A DNA stretch of 64,000 nucleotides from Aurantiacibacter marinus (GTDB taxonomy: Bacteria > Pseudomonadota > Alphaproteobacteria > Sphingomonadales > Sphingomonadaceae), in NCBI RefSeq assembly GCF_001021555.1, contig NZ_LDCP01000001.1, positions 558,001 through 622,000 of the forward strand, in the 5' to 3' direction. The notes under the pieces are model-generated. The model was not told where the DNA came from, did no database searches, and worked only from the letters and a program-made list of their open reading frames with translations. The stretch's first letter is position 1, and the number at the start of each line of letters is the position of its first letter. The position numbers and the translations under genes were made by a program. Shown here piece after piece: positions 1 to 8,724 of this stretch.

Positions 1-279
1 CTCTATGACTTCCGCCCAGGCACCCGTCTGTCCGGGGCGATTGCGCTGGCCCAAGGGCTCTCGAGAGTTGCCGAGCCGGATGAGATCGCAATCTTTCGTC
101 AAGCGGATGACGGGATCGAGGTGGCCAAGTTCGACTATACAGCTGTAAGATCGGGCACCATGCTTGATCCGGTTCTTCATCCCGGCGACCGCGTGGTGGT
201 CGGCACAGACGGCCTATCGCAACTTTGGCAGGACTTGTTGAGAGCATTGCCGCTGTTCGCTCTCTTCACCCGTATCTAA
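1..279 (+). CDS. Polysaccharide export protein, Wza-type (C-terminal fragment)
   Basis: An open frame runs from the window edge to a TAA at 277-279, giving 92 residues. It holds the end of an SLBB/soluble-ligand-binding-like segment (PGTRLSGAIALAQGL, then LHPGDRVVVGTDG) and a short hydrophobic tail. This is the usual C-terminal half of outer-membrane polysaccharide export proteins that pair with a Wzc-type kinase. The kinase gene starts 16 nt downstream, so the two are probably one operon. The N-terminus, including any signal peptide and lipobox, lies outside the window. Family assignment rests on the short repeat and on context. Confidence 0.75.
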   Translation, partial: LYDFRPGTRLSGAIALAQGLSRVAEPDEIAIFRQADDGIEVAKFDYTAVRSGTMLDPVLHPGDRVVVGTDGLSQLWQDLLRALPLFALFTRI

Positions 280-295
280 TCCGCAGAGGCCCTCA

Positions 296-2452
296 ATGAC
301 CGCTGACCGAATTACAAATGACGGATCTGCCGACAGATCCATGGCGTATCCTGCGACCGAGGCCCGCGCTGGCGAGTCTTTCCTGAGCATTTCCTATCTG
401 CGCGGTGCCTTGTGGCGCCAGCGTGTGGCTTTGCTTGGTATTGTTGTGACTGCCTTGGCGATCGGATTGATCCTGACGATGCTCGCCACCCCGCGATACA
501 CCGCGACCGCTACTATCCGTGTGAATGTTGATAATACCAATATTCTGCCAGGCCAGGATGTGTCAGACCCTTTTATTCAAGTAAACGAGGTGCGCAATTA
601 TCTCGCGACCTTGATCGAGGTTGTCAAAAGTCGCCGCATTGCTTCTGAAGCGGCCAATCGCCTGGATCAGGCTACCATGCGCTCACTCACGGGCATGGAC
701 ATCAGCGAAAGTTCCAGGCTGGCTGCACGTGGAATCATCCGCAATTCCATCTCTGCAGAATTGCCCCAACAGGCCCGTATCATCAACCTGAATGCGAGCT
801 CGACCGATCCCCAGGCTGCCTCGGCCATCGCTAATGCTTATGCCGATGCGATGGTGGCGGACAGCGTTCTTGGCGGCACTGAAAGCAATTCTGCAGCGAC
901 CGAATTTCTTGAAAAGCAAATCACTGAAGTTCGCAACGAACTGCGCGCAGCAGAGCTTACGGCCAACGAATACGCCAGGGCAAACGCGCTCATCGGTGAA
1001 GATGCGGAGGCTGTTTCGGTCAACAATGATGGAGGCGCACGCACCATCACCGGATCGAATTTGGCCAACATCAACGAAGCCTACATCAATGCCCGTTCGC
1101 GCCGCATCGTCGCAGAACAGGAATGGCAGGCAATATCCCGCCTGCCTATCGCTCAGGTGCCCGAAGTACGTGACAGTCCGGCAGTGCAGGCATTACGCTC
1201 CCGCTTGTCTGAACTGACTGTCCAGCTTTCGGAATTGCGTGAACGATATCAGGAAGAATATCCCGAAATTCGGGATGTTCGGGCGGAAATTTCATCGCTC
1301 CAAAGTGAAATCGCCAGCTCCGGACAGGAAATTCGGGACAGTCTTCGCAGCGAATATCAGATAGCACTTCGTCAGGAGCGCGCCCTCTCGACCGAACGTG
1401 ACCGACTATCGGCTGCCACGCTCGACGAGCAGGATCGCCGTGTGCAGTACAATATTTATTCGCGTGAAGCGCAGGCCTCCCGAGAAGAGCTGGCTTCCCT
1501 GCTGGCACGCTTCAATCAGATTTCGTCGGCTGCCAACCTGCAGGATGGCAACATTGCCGTGCTGGATTATGCTATCACGCCGCGCTCGCCATCATCGCCG
1601 GATCTGATGCGCAACATGTTGTTGGCACTTCTCGCCGGTATTGGTGCTGCCATTGGCTTTGCGCTTGTCCGCGAATTCTTCGACGAACGCATCCGCACTT
1701 TGGATGAAATGGAGGCGCGTCTGGGAATCCCGGCGCTGGGCCAGACGCCATATTCCGACGAAGAATCGAGCGAAGTCATGCTCAGTTCGTTCAGTGCCCT
1801 GGGTGAAGCCTATTCATCGATCCGCGCGACACTCAGTTATGCCATGCCGGAAATGGACAGCTGCGTGCTGCAAGTTACCAGTAGCCAGCCGGGCGAAGGC
1901 AAGACCACATCGGCTATTGCGCTTGCAGTCAGATTTGCCGCTGTTGGCAAGCGAACGCTAATTATCGATGCCGACCTTCGCCGGCCGGCAATCGCCAGGC
2001 AATTCGAACTTGCGAAGCAGAAAACCGGGCTCGTTGATGTGTTGTACAATCGTACAGAATTGGCCTCCGCCATTTGCGATGTCGGGATAGATAATCTTCA
2101 GGTTCTTCCGGTTGGCCCTATTCCAAGCAATCCTGTCGAAATCCTGTCTTCGGGATTGATGGGCGAATTGATCAAGAAAGTTCGTGGTTCCTACGATGTT
2201 ATCATCGTCGACAGTCCGCCCGTGGTTGGTATCGCCGATGCCCCGCTCATTTCGCGCTTCTGTGACGCTACAGTGTTCGTGCTCGAGGCGAACCGTGCGC
2301 TATATGGACAAGCGCGAACAGCTGTTCGCCGCCTGATGGATGCCGACGCCCGTATCGCGGGCGCGGTCCTGACAAAGTATCGTGCGCTGGATGCAGGCCA
2401 GAATTACAGCTATCAATATAAATATTACCAATACCAAACGGTCGAGAAATAA
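296..2452 (+). CDS. Polysaccharide co-polymerase / bacterial tyrosine autokinase (Wzc-type)
   Basis: This 718-residue protein has a Wzz domain with a first membrane segment near residues 45-65. A long periplasmic coiled-coil stretch follows (about 190-420), then a second membrane segment near 440-460. The cytoplasmic BY-kinase domain carries a Walker A motif (QPGEGKTT, about residue 533), Walker A' (IIDADLRRP) and Walker B (VIIVDSPP). The C-terminus is a tyrosine cluster (NYSYQYKYYQYQ), the usual autophosphorylation tail. Such proteins control chain length and export of capsule or exopolysaccharide by cycling phosphorylation. The upstream gene encodes its export-channel partner. It is a full-length fusion of co-polymerase and kinase, as in proteobacterial Wzc. 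Confidence 0.93.
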   Translation: MTADRITNDGSADRSMAYPATEARAGESFLSISYLRGALWRQRVALLGIVVTALAIGLILTMLATPRYTATATIRVNVDNTNILPGQDVSDPFIQVNEVRNYLATLIEVVKSRRIASEAANRLDQATMRSLTGMDISESSRLAARGIIRNSISAELPQQARIINLNASSTDPQAASAIANAYADAMVADSVLGGTESNSAATEFLEKQITEVRNELRAAELTANEYARANALIGEDAEAVSVNNDGGARTITGSNLANINEAYINARSRRIVAEQEWQAISRLPIAQVPEVRDSPAVQALRSRLSELTVQLSELRERYQEEYPEIRDVRAEISSLQSEIASSGQEIRDSLRSEYQIALRQERALSTERDRLSAATLDEQDRRVQYNIYSREAQASREELASLLARFNQISSAANLQDGNIAVLDYAITPRSPSSPDLMRNMLLALLAGIGAAIGFALVREFFDERIRTLDEMEARLGIPALGQTPYSDEESSEVMLSSFSALGEAYSSIRATLSYAMPEMDSCVLQVTSSQPGEGKTTSAIALAVRFAAVGKRTLIIDADLRRPAIARQFELAKQKTGLVDVLYNRTELASAICDVGIDNLQVLPVGPIPSNPVEILSSGLMGELIKKVRGSYDVIIVDSPPVVGIADAPLISRFCDATVFVLEANRALYGQARTAVRRLMDADARIAGAVLTKYRALDAGQNYSYQYKYYQYQTVEK

Positions 2453-2484
2453 GCGGCGCGCCCGTCTTGTATTGAGGCAAAGCC

Positions 2485-3675
2485 GTGATCCAGAAAGAGC
2501 TTCCGCCTGTTCTGCATATAAGCGCTGATTTTCCCGATCCGGTAGAGCTGCAAAAGACCAAGGCGGTCCGCAGCCTTATCGATCTGACGTGCGAAAATTT
2601 TCGCCACGATGTGATCTCTCTGAACCGCCGCACACCCGGGCTTGGCGACGTGGTGCGCAGTGCGGCAACGGGTTTTCGTTCACTTGGCCTGAACCTTGAG
2701 CAAACGGCATTCGAATATGGACGGGCCGTGACATACCGGGCCCCGCCGCGCGGTATCGGACATGAAACCATGCTGCGAAAACTTGGTCATGCTCTGTCGG
2801 ACATCGTGGAGCGAGGGCCAAAGCCAGCGCTCATCGTGGGGCACAAGCTGACGATTGAAGGTATTGTTGCGGAGCAGATGTCGCGCAGGCTCGGGGTCCC
2901 CTACGCGCTCAGTATCCAGGGTGATACAGACACGAAGATCCTGACCGCACGGCCTGACCTCGCGAAGACACTGGCGCGTATCTACTCCGGCGCGGCGGTC
3001 GTGTTTCCGTTTTCGCCGTGGTCACGGCAAGCCATCGAAGCGCGACTTGGAAAACGTGACGGGCTGGTAATCGACCTGCCGTGCGCAACCCATATCGATA
3101 GCCCGATGGTCCCAAAGCCAGGCTCGAACACTCTTGTGACCGTTTTTCACCTCAAGAATGCCAAACGCAAGAACCTGCGCACCATGGTGCAGGCGATGGG
3201 CCTTCTGGCACAGACTCATCCGAAGGCGCAGCTTCAGGTTATCGGCGGCGGGGATGCCGGTGACATAAGTTATTGCCGGCAGGTGATAGGCGGCACGCCC
3301 AACGTCACGTTGACAGGCCCTGCCGATGCCGCAGCGGTCCGCCAGGCTATGAACGGAGCTGCAGGCTTCGTGCTTCCGTCTTTGCGGGAAAGCTTCGGCA
3401 TGGTTTTTGTCGAAGCGGTGATGTCAGGGGCACCCATTATCTATCCGCAGGGTACTGCGGTGGATGGATATTTCGATGATTGCGGCTTTGCGCTGCGCGT
3501 GACCGCACGCGATCCGCGCGGTGTCGCAACAGCGATGGCCCGGCTCCTTGATCATCAGGGCGTCTATAAAGAAAGCCTCGCGACTTGGCAGACAAGCGAT
3601 GCCGGCCGAAGATTCAGCGATGAAAGGATTGCTGCCGATTTCCGGCGTGGATTATTGGCCGCGCTGGAAATTTGA
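2485..3675 (+). CDS. Glycosyltransferase family 4 protein
   Basis: This 396-residue GT-B-fold protein begins at a GTG preceded by GAGG at 2474-2477. The C-terminal half has the typical nucleotide-sugar site: VTVFHLKNAKRKN, then GFVLPSLRESFGMVFVEAVMSGAPII, which contains the EX7E signature of GT4 enzymes. It probably transfers one sugar from a nucleotide donor to the growing lipid-linked repeat unit. Donor and acceptor cannot be read from the sequence. It lies 32 nt after the tyrosine kinase gene on the same strand. Its stop codon directly abuts the convergent stop of the acetyltransferase gene (TGATCA), leaving no room for a separate terminator. Confidence 0.88.
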   Translation: MIQKELPPVLHISADFPDPVELQKTKAVRSLIDLTCENFRHDVISLNRRTPGLGDVVRSAATGFRSLGLNLEQTAFEYGRAVTYRAPPRGIGHETMLRKLGHALSDIVERGPKPALIVGHKLTIEGIVAEQMSRRLGVPYALSIQGDTDTKILTARPDLAKTLARIYSGAAVVFPFSPWSRQAIEARLGKRDGLVIDLPCATHIDSPMVPKPGSNTLVTVFHLKNAKRKNLRTMVQAMGLLAQTHPKAQLQVIGGGDAGDISYCRQVIGGTPNVTLTGPADAAAVRQAMNGAAGFVLPSLRESFGMVFVEAVMSGAPIIYPQGTAVDGYFDDCGFALRVTARDPRGVATAMARLLDHQGVYKESLATWQTSDAGRRFSDERIAADFRRGLLAALEI

Positions 3676-4254
3676 TCATTCCGCGGGCCGGACGTTGCGC
3701 ATTCCAACAACCTTCGCAGGGGCTCCTGCCATGATGGCAAAGGGAGGGACGTTGCCTTTTACCACGGCACCGGCGGCGATAACCGCACCGTCGCCAATGT
3801 GCGTGCCCGGAAGGACTACCGCGCGAGTGGCAAGCCACACGTCATTGCCGATAACGATATCGCCTTCGATCATGGGCTGATCGCTTACAGGATGTCCTGC
3901 ATTGTAGTCGTAAGTGCCTGCCGACAGCATGACTTCCGGCCCAAACAAAACGTCATCGCCGATCACAATTTTGCCCCCTGCCGGGCCAGGCCAGATGTGG
4001 CAGCGCGAGCCGATCCTCGCCCGGTTGCCGATCATGATGCGTTCTGGATGCGTGAAGGATGCATCGGGGCTGATATTCGGGGATAGCCCGATAGCCATCT
4101 CGCGCATCGGACGGACATGGGTGTAATTGTAATAGTTCACGAGTTTAAGCAGGTGCACCCATGCACGGGGATCCGCGACGGAACGGACAAACCGCATGGC
4201 TTTTTGCCCGCGTGACAACGCTTCCTTTCGCGCACGTGGCGGCATTTCATTCAT
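3676..4254 (-). CDS. WcaF-like hexapeptide O-acetyltransferase
   Basis: A 192-residue left-handed beta-helix acyltransferase. The C-terminal half has hexapeptide repeats (IMIGNRARIG, GKIVIGDDVLFG, DIVIGNDVWLA, GDGAVIAAGAVV) and ends with the usual APAKVVG turn. The catalytic-type His lies in GTYDYNAGHPV. The chosen ATG at 4254 overlaps the stop of the upstream glycosyltransferase by 4 nt (ATGA); a start 16 codons further upstream is possible but would sit deep in that gene. It resembles WcaF-type acetyltransferases of colanic acid synthesis and probably acetylates a sugar of the exopolysaccharide. It is last in a four-gene minus-strand operon. Confidence 0.85.
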   Translation of the reverse strand: MNEMPPRARKEALSRGQKAMRFVRSVADPRAWVHLLKLVNYYNYTHVRPMREMAIGLSPNISPDASFTHPERIMIGNRARIGSRCHIWPGPAGGKIVIGDDVLFGPEVMLSAGTYDYNAGHPVSDQPMIEGDIVIGNDVWLATRAVVLPGTHIGDGAVIAAGAVVKGNVPPFAIMAGAPAKVVGMRNVRPAE

Positions 4255-5174
4255 CGATAGCCGCCCAACCAGGCACGCCGTTGGCGCCATACCTGTTTCC
4301 AAAGCTCAGAGGAGCCACCACTGCCCAGGCCCAAAAGGGCGCTGCCTGCGCGCCGCATCGCAATCCAGAGCCACAACATCGTAATGCCGAATGGCCGCGC
4401 AGCATTGCTCCAATGATCCTGGATCAACGTTGCCTTTGCCCGCATGAGGCGCAGCACCTTGTCTTCCCGTCGTTTGGAAGAAGCGCCCACCAGATGCATT
4501 ATCTGGGCATCGGGCGTGATCATCGGACGATATCCGATCTTGGCCGCCCTAAGGCACATGTCGCTTTCTTCGCCATACATGAAGTAGCGCGGGCTGAAGC
4601 CGCCAAGCTCGCGCCAAAGGCTGGTTCTGATCATGAAGAAACAGCCGACCACAATATCTACCTTGCGAACCGTATCTCGTTTCCATCCGCCTATGCCTTC
4701 AGGATTGAACAGTTCGCTGGAGGAAAAAACGCGTGAAAGACCGACGGCGTTGCAAAACAGGCTCCAAGGGGTCATCCGGTTCCAGCATGATGCGATATTC
4801 AGCGTGCCATCCGGAAAGACTGTCCTGCCCCCGACGATGCCAGCTTCCGGATGCGCCTTTGCAAAGGCGAGCAGATTTGCAACTGCGTTCGGATGCGTTT
4901 CGGTATCCGGATTCAGAAGCAGAAGCCATTCGGTCTGCGCCAGCTTTGCCGCAGCGTTATTGGCAGCACCAAAGCCCACATTGTCATCGCTGCGGATAAG
5001 ATTGATGTCAGCAAACCGCTCGGCAACCGCATCGGCCGAACCATCCTCCGATGCATTGTCCCAAACAATAATGTCCATTGTTACGTCGCCAGCGTTACGC
5101 AGCAGCGTGTCGATTGCGGTGCAGGTCAGCTCACGGGTGTTGTAACTGACCATGATGACTGTGACTTCGGCCAT
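4251..5174 (-). CDS. Glycosyltransferase family 2 (rhamnosyltransferase-like)
   Basis: This 307-residue GT-A enzyme opens with the GT2 core TVIMVSYNTRELT and IIVWDNASEDGSADA. A DXD-type motif follows in LLLLNPDTETHPNAV, and the acceptor-side region has GCFFMIRTSLWRELGGF and FMYGEESDMCLRA (ED base). This layout is typical of rhamnosyltransferases related to WbbL, which fits the complete dTDP-rhamnose operon at 17-20 kb. Acceptor specificity is not predictable. The gene lies between the sulfotransferase (6-nt gap) and the acetyltransferase (4-nt overlap), so the three are co-transcribed. Confidence 0.88.
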   Translation of the reverse strand: MAEVTVIMVSYNTRELTCTAIDTLLRNAGDVTMDIIVWDNASEDGSADAVAERFADINLIRSDDNVGFGAANNAAAKLAQTEWLLLLNPDTETHPNAVANLLAFAKAHPEAGIVGGRTVFPDGTLNIASCWNRMTPWSLFCNAVGLSRVFSSSELFNPEGIGGWKRDTVRKVDIVVGCFFMIRTSLWRELGGFSPRYFMYGEESDMCLRAAKIGYRPMITPDAQIMHLVGASSKRREDKVLRLMRAKATLIQDHWSNAARPFGITMLWLWIAMRRAGSALLGLGSGGSSELWKQVWRQRRAWLGGYR

Positions 5175-5180
5175 GGCTCT

Positions 5181-5807
5181 TTATCCGTCCATCGTTTTTA
5201 GGTTCATGCCCATGCGATTGAGCCTTTTCACGATCCGCTGCGGGATCGACTGGCGCTGCTTTGATGAATTGATGCGTACAAATGGCCCATCGGGGACAGG
5301 CACACCAAGAAAATCGCCAAGCTTCGCCCAGCCGTCGCCTTTTTCCAGCTCAATGACGAGCAAATCGGCTGGCCGATCTTTGAAATATGCGAGCACTTCG
5401 CTGTTGTGCCGTTCATAAACCGAGCAATAGCGCTCCTCATGGCCGACTGGCGCGGGCGCATCTTCACCATAGGTCAGTTGCTGGATGTGGTAAGGGTTGT
5501 CGCCAAAATGACCTGCGATCGACTGATACCATTTGTCCGTCTTGCGCAGTGTCAGGATAAATTTGGCGCCGGGGAAATGCGCATCCAACTCCTTGTACAT
5601 CAATGGCCAGGGCATATCCTCCACCGCATCATATTCCGCCGCCAATCCAAGTCCGATATTCACGAAATTGGCCCGAAGATCTTTAAGTGGCAATTCGCGC
5701 CCGAAAACCCCTTTGACCCGGTAACCGAGAATTTGCAGCGCATCGCGCATGGAACTGGTCCCGGTCTTCTGGAAGCCGATGCAAAACACCTTGTCTGGCT
5801 TTGTCAT
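5181..5807 (-). CDS. Sulfotransferase family protein
   Basis: This 208-residue protein has the 5'-phosphosulfate loop of PAPS-dependent sulfotransferases at its N-terminus (FCIGFQKTGTSSM, residues 8-20). A 3'-phosphate-type strand lies in the middle (KFILTLRKTDKWYQS). Such enzymes move sulfate from PAPS to sugar hydroxyls. Its stop-start overlap with the upstream GT4 gene and close spacing to the GT2 gene place it inside the polymer-building operon. Sulfation of the exopolysaccharide is therefore the natural inference, but the acceptor is unproven. Sulfated polymers are common in marine bacteria. Confidence 0.85.
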   Translation of the reverse strand: MTKPDKVFCIGFQKTGTSSMRDALQILGYRVKGVFGRELPLKDLRANFVNIGLGLAAEYDAVEDMPWPLMYKELDAHFPGAKFILTLRKTDKWYQSIAGHFGDNPYHIQQLTYGEDAPAPVGHEERYCSVYERHNSEVLAYFKDRPADLLVIELEKGDGWAKLGDFLGVPVPDGPFVRINSSKQRQSIPQRIVKRLNRMGMNLKTMDG

Positions 5808-6937
5808 GCGTCTGCCTTTTTTGCCGTGATTGCGCTGATCTGCGCTTCAATCGCATCACCCCAAACGCCCCAATTGAGGACGTTTTCAAAGCGGTCACGC
5901 GATTTGATCCGCATTTGGTGATAGGTTTCATTGTCGGTCAGCAAATCTGCCACAGCTTCCGCGACAGCCTCATCACTGGCCGAGCGGGGAAGCAGGCGCC
6001 CGGTCTCTCCGTTCTTGACGATTGTTTCCACTCCGCCTGTCGCATAGCCAATTGCCGGGATGCCATAGGCTGCTGCTTCGCAATAGACGAGCCCGAAGGC
6101 CTCTTCTCGGCTGAGCATCACGAATAGCCGCGCGTCCACAAACAGCTGGAGAAGCTTGTCACGCTCTTCTGCGACATTCTTGCGCAGAAAACCGTGCACG
6201 CTAACCCCGGGGACGCCCTCTGCATCTGCTGGTTTCATGCCGACGATATGCAGGGCAGCAGCGGGCACATTTTTGCGCAGAAGCGCAAAAGCACGCAGCA
6301 GTTCCGGCCCGCCTTTGCGCTCCCAATCCACTCCGATCCACAGCAGGTTAGGTGCCGATTTGGCATGATCCAACACTTCGCGGGAAGGCGGATCATCCAG
6401 ATTGGCACCGATCGGTGCCATGCGCACATGCGTGTCGGGAAGCGCATAGGCATCCTGCGCTTCGTCGGCACACCACTGCGCCATCATCAGAAGATGGGTT
6501 GTGGGCCTTGTGACAAATGCACGCTCGGCATCGACGAGGTTGCGCACCGTGTCGCTGCGCAATTTCCTGAACTTGGCGTAGTATCGAGAGATCGAGACGA
6601 ACAGTCCATCGCTGACAAAGATCGTCGGCACTTTCGTTTGCGACCCATACAATTTCCAGGCTCCGCCCACAGCGACAATGATATCCGGGTCAATGTCGGC
6701 GATTTGCCGGTCGACTGATCTGCCATAGGCGGCAAGCAGGATCGGCCAGCGCGAGATGTCGAAGCCCAGCTTGCGCGCTATCGGATTTGCGCGATCTACG
6801 ATCTTGTCGAGCAACGGCACCTTAAGAAGCGCGACCCTGCCGAACCGGCGCTCCAGCTCTTGCTTGGCAAAGTACGGAGTCCCGCTCCAGCTTCGTCGGT
6901 CATCCGCATCACCAATTGATACCATGGCCACTTTCAC
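5804..6937 (-). CDS. Glycosyltransferase family 4 protein
   Basis: A GT-B glycosyltransferase of about 377 residues. The donor-binding C-terminal half has NLLWIGVDWERKGGPELLRAF, then ARLFVMLSREEAFGLVYCEAAAYGIPAIGYATGG, the EX7E signature. The start is uncertain: a TTG at 6964 is the longest option, but a GTG at 6937 (VKVAMVSIGD) sits directly before the first beta strand with a purine-rich stretch upstream, and I prefer it. It is the first gene of the minus-strand operon GT4-sulfotransferase-GT2-acetyltransferase and diverges from the flippase gene. Confidence 0.86.
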   Translation of the reverse strand: MKVAMVSIGDADDRRSWSGTPYFAKQELERRFGRVALLKVPLLDKIVDRANPIARKLGFDISRWPILLAAYGRSVDRQIADIDPDIIVAVGGAWKLYGSQTKVPTIFVSDGLFVSISRYYAKFRKLRSDTVRNLVDAERAFVTRPTTHLLMMAQWCADEAQDAYALPDTHVRMAPIGANLDDPPSREVLDHAKSAPNLLWIGVDWERKGGPELLRAFALLRKNVPAAALHIVGMKPADAEGVPGVSVHGFLRKNVAEERDKLLQLFVDARLFVMLSREEAFGLVYCEAAAYGIPAIGYATGGVETIVKNGETGRLLPRSASDEAVAEAVADLLTDNETYHQMRIKSRDRFENVLNWGVWGDAIEAQISAITAKKADA

Positions 6938-7191
6938 GGTGATCTCATTCCTCAGGTCTGGCAAAAATCGTCGATCTTGGAAGTTGCAGGCGGTTGAGAT
7001 TTCGCCTCTATCTCACCGCTTCTTCGCGGCTGCAACAAAGCGGATGCGAGAAGCATTGACCAGCGAAAAGGCATTCTGCTGGACATTGCATAACATTTTG
7101 TTGCACTGCGGTATCAGCGATAGGGGTCGCTGCCGGTTTGCAAAGGCAGCTCAAGGCGTTGCCCGCTTTACACTCGCGGGAGGAAACCGGT

Positions 7192-8724
7192 TTGGCTGCG
7201 GAGCCCACTACGTCAATTTCCGGCAAGGTCCTTCGCGGCGGTGCATGGCTTGCTGCCGCGCAGATCAGTGTGACGCTGCTTTCGCTCGGGTCGACAATCG
7301 TCCTGGCCAGGTTACTGGTACCCGAAGATTTTGGTCTTACGGCCATTGCAATCACCATAATGGCCTTGCTGACTGCCGTTAGCGAGATGGCGCTGCATCA
7401 GGCATTGATCCGCCATCCTGCCCCACAGCGCGAACATTTTGATACGGCGTTTACGTTGAACATGCTGCGCGGTGCATTCATGTCTGCGGCTCTGGTGCTG
7501 ACATCCGGCCCCGTGAGCTTGTTTTTCGAAGATCTGCGGCTGCAACCGATTTTGTGCGTTTTTGCCGCAAGCCTGCTGGTCCTGTCTGCTGCCAATCCCC
7601 GGCGAGCAATATTGCAGCGTAAGCTCGTCTACTGGCAAGAGATCGCTTTCAGTAGCGGCGCCAAGATAGCCATGGTGGTCGTTTCCGTTTCGGCGGCACT
7701 CTATTGGCAGAGTTATTGGGCGATCGTTGCGGGCCTTGTTGCCTCGCATGTGGCCAGTTTCGTCATTTCCTATCTGGCCTTTCCCTACCTGCCGCGCTTC
7801 AGGCTCACCAAGGTGCGCGAACTGCTTTCCTTCAGCGTCTGGTTGACCCTTGGCAATCTTGTAGACCAGCTCAACTGGCGGTTCGATATTCTGTTGATCG
7901 GCCGTTTGCTCGGCGCCACAAGCACCGGGTTCTATTCGGTCGGCAACAACCTCGCGACTGTGCCCACCCGTGAATTGATGACGCCTGTTCGACAGGCACT
8001 TTTTCCCGGATTTGCGAAGCTCATCGAGAAACCCGGGCGCCTGGGTGCCGGGTATTCGCGCGCGCAAAATGCCATCATGCTGGTTACTCTGCCGGTCGGG
8101 GTCATCGCCAGCTTTATGGCAGAGCCTGGCGTGCTGCTGCTGATGGGCGAGAAATGGCAGCCGATTGTTTTTATCATAGCTTGGCTGGCACCGATTTTCG
8201 CGTTGCAGTCACTTGGCTCGCTTGCCCCTGCAATCGCAATGGCAACAGGCGATACGCGCAGACTTTTTGTGCGGAGCATGCAAATGCTGATCGTACGAAT
8301 GCCATTGATCATAGCAGGTGCAGTGTTCGGCGGGTTGTCCGGCCTTGTTTACGCGCGCTGCCTTTCCGGTATCGTCGGCATTGGTTTCAACATCTATATC
8401 GTTCGTGAACTGGCGGGCGTTTCAATGCTTCGGCAGATACGTTCCGCAGCCAGGCCGGGCGCGGCGGCAGGAATGATGGCGTTGGCGCTGCTGGCATTGC
8501 AAAACGTGCCAATCGGTTTGGTCGGGGCAGAAGGACACGCGGTCCGGATTGCCCTGACAGCGGTAGTGGGCGCGGCAACTTACCTCTGCAGTGTGTTTGT
8601 GCTTTGGCTGGTTGCGGGCCGCCCTGATGGCGGAGAGACGGAAATCATGGGTCACGCGCACACCGCGCTGCGCAAGATATTGCCCGGCAACAAAACAGCA
8701 ATCGAAAGGACCGAGCTCGAATGA
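7192..8724 (+). CDS. Lipopolysaccharide/oligosaccharide flippase (Wzx/MATE-like)
   Basis: A hydrophobic protein of 510 residues with about 12-14 predicted membrane helices. It begins near SGKVLRGGAWLAAAQISVTLLSLGSTIVLARLLVPEDFGLTAIA, the characteristic start of the polysaccharide-transport (WzxC-like) family. These proteins flip undecaprenyl-linked repeat units to the periplasm. I chose the TTG at 7192 because GGGAGGA lies six bases upstream; a TTG at 7138 would add 18 residues lacking family resemblance. The gene starts a plus-strand operon with the pyruvyltransferase (ATGA overlap) and the family 25 glycosyltransferase. Confidence 0.9.
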   Translation: MAAEPTTSISGKVLRGGAWLAAAQISVTLLSLGSTIVLARLLVPEDFGLTAIAITIMALLTAVSEMALHQALIRHPAPQREHFDTAFTLNMLRGAFMSAALVLTSGPVSLFFEDLRLQPILCVFAASLLVLSAANPRRAILQRKLVYWQEIAFSSGAKIAMVVVSVSAALYWQSYWAIVAGLVASHVASFVISYLAFPYLPRFRLTKVRELLSFSVWLTLGNLVDQLNWRFDILLIGRLLGATSTGFYSVGNNLATVPTRELMTPVRQALFPGFAKLIEKPGRLGAGYSRAQNAIMLVTLPVGVIASFMAEPGVLLLMGEKWQPIVFIIAWLAPIFALQSLGSLAPAIAMATGDTRRLFVRSMQMLIVRMPLIIAGAVFGGLSGLVYARCLSGIVGIGFNIYIVRELAGVSMLRQIRSAARPGAAAGMMALALLALQNVPIGLVGAEGHAVRIALTAVVGAATYLCSVFVLWLVAGRPDGGETEIMGHAHTALRKILPGNKTAIERTELE

